Shown: in pieces, positions 31,405 through 32,417 of the stretch | How positions within the stretch are numbered: the stretch's first letter is position 1 | Layout of the letters: every line of letters begins with the position of its first letter | Assembly: GCA_964371725.1 (NCBI GenBank) | Contig: CAYJNQ010000020.1 | Span: forward strand, 1 to 32,417 | Reading direction: 5' to 3' | Source of the DNA: JAAYCI01 sp964371725 | GTDB taxonomy: Bacteria; Bacillota; Clostridia; Oscillospirales; Ruminococcaceae | DNA length: 32,417 nt | Made by a program: the position numbers and the translations under genes | Notes under the pieces: model-generated | Databases searched by the model: none | The model's input: only the letters and a program-made list of their open reading frames with translations | What the model was told of the DNA's origin: nothing

Positions 31405-32349
31405 TTATAGGCAAGAGGCCAAAATCTGTCTTGTGAATAAAAATGTGTTTCCGTGTATATTCACGGCCGCAAGTTTGCTTTCCGGGTGTTTTTCAAACCC
31501 GGCCGGGGTGTTGAGGCCCATTGTGAACCCGCCGCCGATGAACACAGTGGCATAGGTGATGAAAAATTCATGCAACAATCCCTGCTCCATCAAAAGCCAC
31601 ATCAGTGTGGGTGATTCGTTTAAGATGTGGTCGATACCGCCGGCCTTCGCCGCCTGTAAAAAACCGTCCAAATCCGGTGTGTCGCCACTGCCGATGGCAA
31701 AAACCGCCGTTTTTCCAATGTTGGCATAGAGGGTATCTTTGGAAAATGTTTCCAAATGATAAAAATCTTTTCCAAGGTGTTCACGCAAATTTTCAAGGCC
31801 GGCTTCACTTGTGAACACAACCACGGGAACCAAGTCCTGATGAAAAAGCACATGGTGGAACGGAATGTCGCTGCCATCTTTCGAGACCACGATCGGGAAG
31901 GGTTGAGCCTCTTTTTCCGGCATATGCTCTTTGCGCTGTGCCACAAGCTCTTCGTCCAGAATGGTGGGGAAGGCGTTGGCCTCTGCCTCCATCGTTTTTG
32001 TGCCAATCATCACGGCATCGCTGTAGGCACGTAGCATATTCAGCACAAAATAGTCCGACACAGCACCGTTCTTATTCAAAGAATGAGAGTGTACAAGCAT
32101 ATCTCCATCGGTGTTGTCGGGATATGCAAATTTTCCGTCGGCCGAAAAGGCGATACTGGAGAACACATATGGATAACGCGAACCCATGGGGAATTGCAAA
32201 CGATAAAATGCTTCCTCCACTTTGGGTAGATAGGCGTTGGGCGCACTGGCACCATTCAATTCTGCCAAAAGTTCTTCGTCTTTGAAAATGCCCGCGGTTT
32301 GAATTTCTTTCATCGAAAATTCCATGGTTGGTAATGTGAGTTTTTCCAT
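31405..32349 (-). CDS. Dihydrofolate reductase / RibD C-terminal domain-like protein
   Basis: A 314-aa protein with a RibD-C/DHFR-like reductase fold. VFSSIAFSADGKFAY, then LRAYSDAVMIGTKTMEAE (the usual RxxxDAIxxGxxT segment) and ESPTLMWLLMEQGLLHEFFITYATVFIGGG (the conserved C-terminal EGGPTL-like segment) define it. It has an N-terminal extension of about 60 residues beyond the usual domain. It probably uses NADPH on a pyrimidine- or pterin-like substrate; whether it works in riboflavin synthesis is doubtful because no rib genes are near. Start ATG 32349 has AGGAGG 7 nt upstream. First gene of the operon with the amidohydrolase. Confidence 0.82.
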   Translation of the reverse strand: MEKLTLPTMEFSMKEIQTAGIFKDEELLAELNGASAPNAYLPKVEEAFYRLQFPMGSRYPYVFSSIAFSADGKFAYPDNTDGDMLVHSHSLNKNGAVSDYFVLNMLRAYSDAVMIGTKTMEAEANAFPTILDEELVAQRKEHMPEKEAQPFPIVVSKDGSDIPFHHVLFHQDLVPVVVFTSEAGLENLREHLGKDFYHLETFSKDTLYANIGKTAVFAIGSGDTPDLDGFLQAAKAGGIDHILNESPTLMWLLMEQGLLHEFFITYATVFIGGGFTMGLNTPAGFEKHPESKLAAVNIHGNTFLFTRQILASCL

Positions 32350-32379
32350 CGTTCATCCTCCTGTTTTTTGCCATCTTTA

Positions 32380-32407
32380 GTCATATGGTCATCCTATCTC
32401 ATAGCAA
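32380..32407 (-). promoter_or_regulatory. Promoter with embedded operator motif
   Basis: The minus strand has TTGCTA (32407-32402), a 16-bp spacer and TATGAC (32385-32380), 30 nt before the RibD-C-like start. The spacer contains GGTCATCCTAT (32387-32397, plus strand), identical over 11 bp to one arm and centre of the operator at 28977-28995. A bound regulator would cover the core promoter. Confidence 0.55.
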
Positions 32408-32417
32408 TGTCCCTATC

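Overview
The window (32,417 bp, mid GC) looks like chromosomal DNA of a low-to-mid-GC Gram-positive, most likely a Clostridia-type Bacillota. This is inferred from strong AGGAGG-type ribosome binding sites, several TTG/GTG starts, consensus sigma-A promoters, intrinsic terminators at nearly every transcript end, a class A PBP with a basic proline-rich cytoplasmic tail, and an arginine-based polyamine operon. I see no rRNA, tRNA, CRISPR array, phage or transposase gene.

Layout. (1) 1-2089: end of a dispersed repeat, then a DUF6056-like membrane protein. (2) 2095-7083: a minus-strand operon of a MATE exporter (with a leader terminator), PlsC acyltransferase, and a two-subunit molybdenum hydroxylase of the xanthine dehydrogenase family with no FAD subunit. 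(3) 7132-12497: a repeat copy, a GT2 glycosyltransferase, RmuC and a class A penicillin-binding protein. (4) 12562-16477: two tandem small+large subunit pairs of the 3-isopropylmalate dehydratase family, separated by a 256-bp structured repeat with terminal inverted repeats. (5) 16478-23091: a six-gene polyamine operon (speD-speA-speE-speB-carboxyspermidine dehydrogenase-like-nspC), read from a consensus promoter through a leader of about 270 nt. The leader holds an intrinsic terminator, a competing antiterminator pairing and a possible 21-codon leader peptide. (6) 23148-23885: DUF1294 and GNAT genes, divergent from the polyamine operon, with overlapping -35 boxes. (7) 23965-27292: an MFS transporter, an iron-sulfur flavoprotein and two lone class I glutamine amidotransferases. 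(8) 27583-32417: a class III aminotransferase, a divergent GntR/UTRA regulator, an ATZ/TRZ-type amidohydrolase and a RibD-C/dihydrofolate-reductase-like protein. An 11-bp motif (GGTCATCCTAT) is shared by the aminotransferase leader and the promoter of the reductase-amidohydrolase operon, suggesting one local regulon.

How it works together. The polyamine operon holds two complete chemistries for adding an aminopropyl group: decarboxylated-SAM (SpeD/SpeE) and aspartate-semialdehyde/carboxy-polyamine (dehydrogenase/NspC). Both are fed by arginine decarboxylase and agmatinase. The best candidates for something undescribed are this double pathway with its attenuator-like leader, the structured MITE-like repeat family (three copies here), and the leader of the MATE gene.
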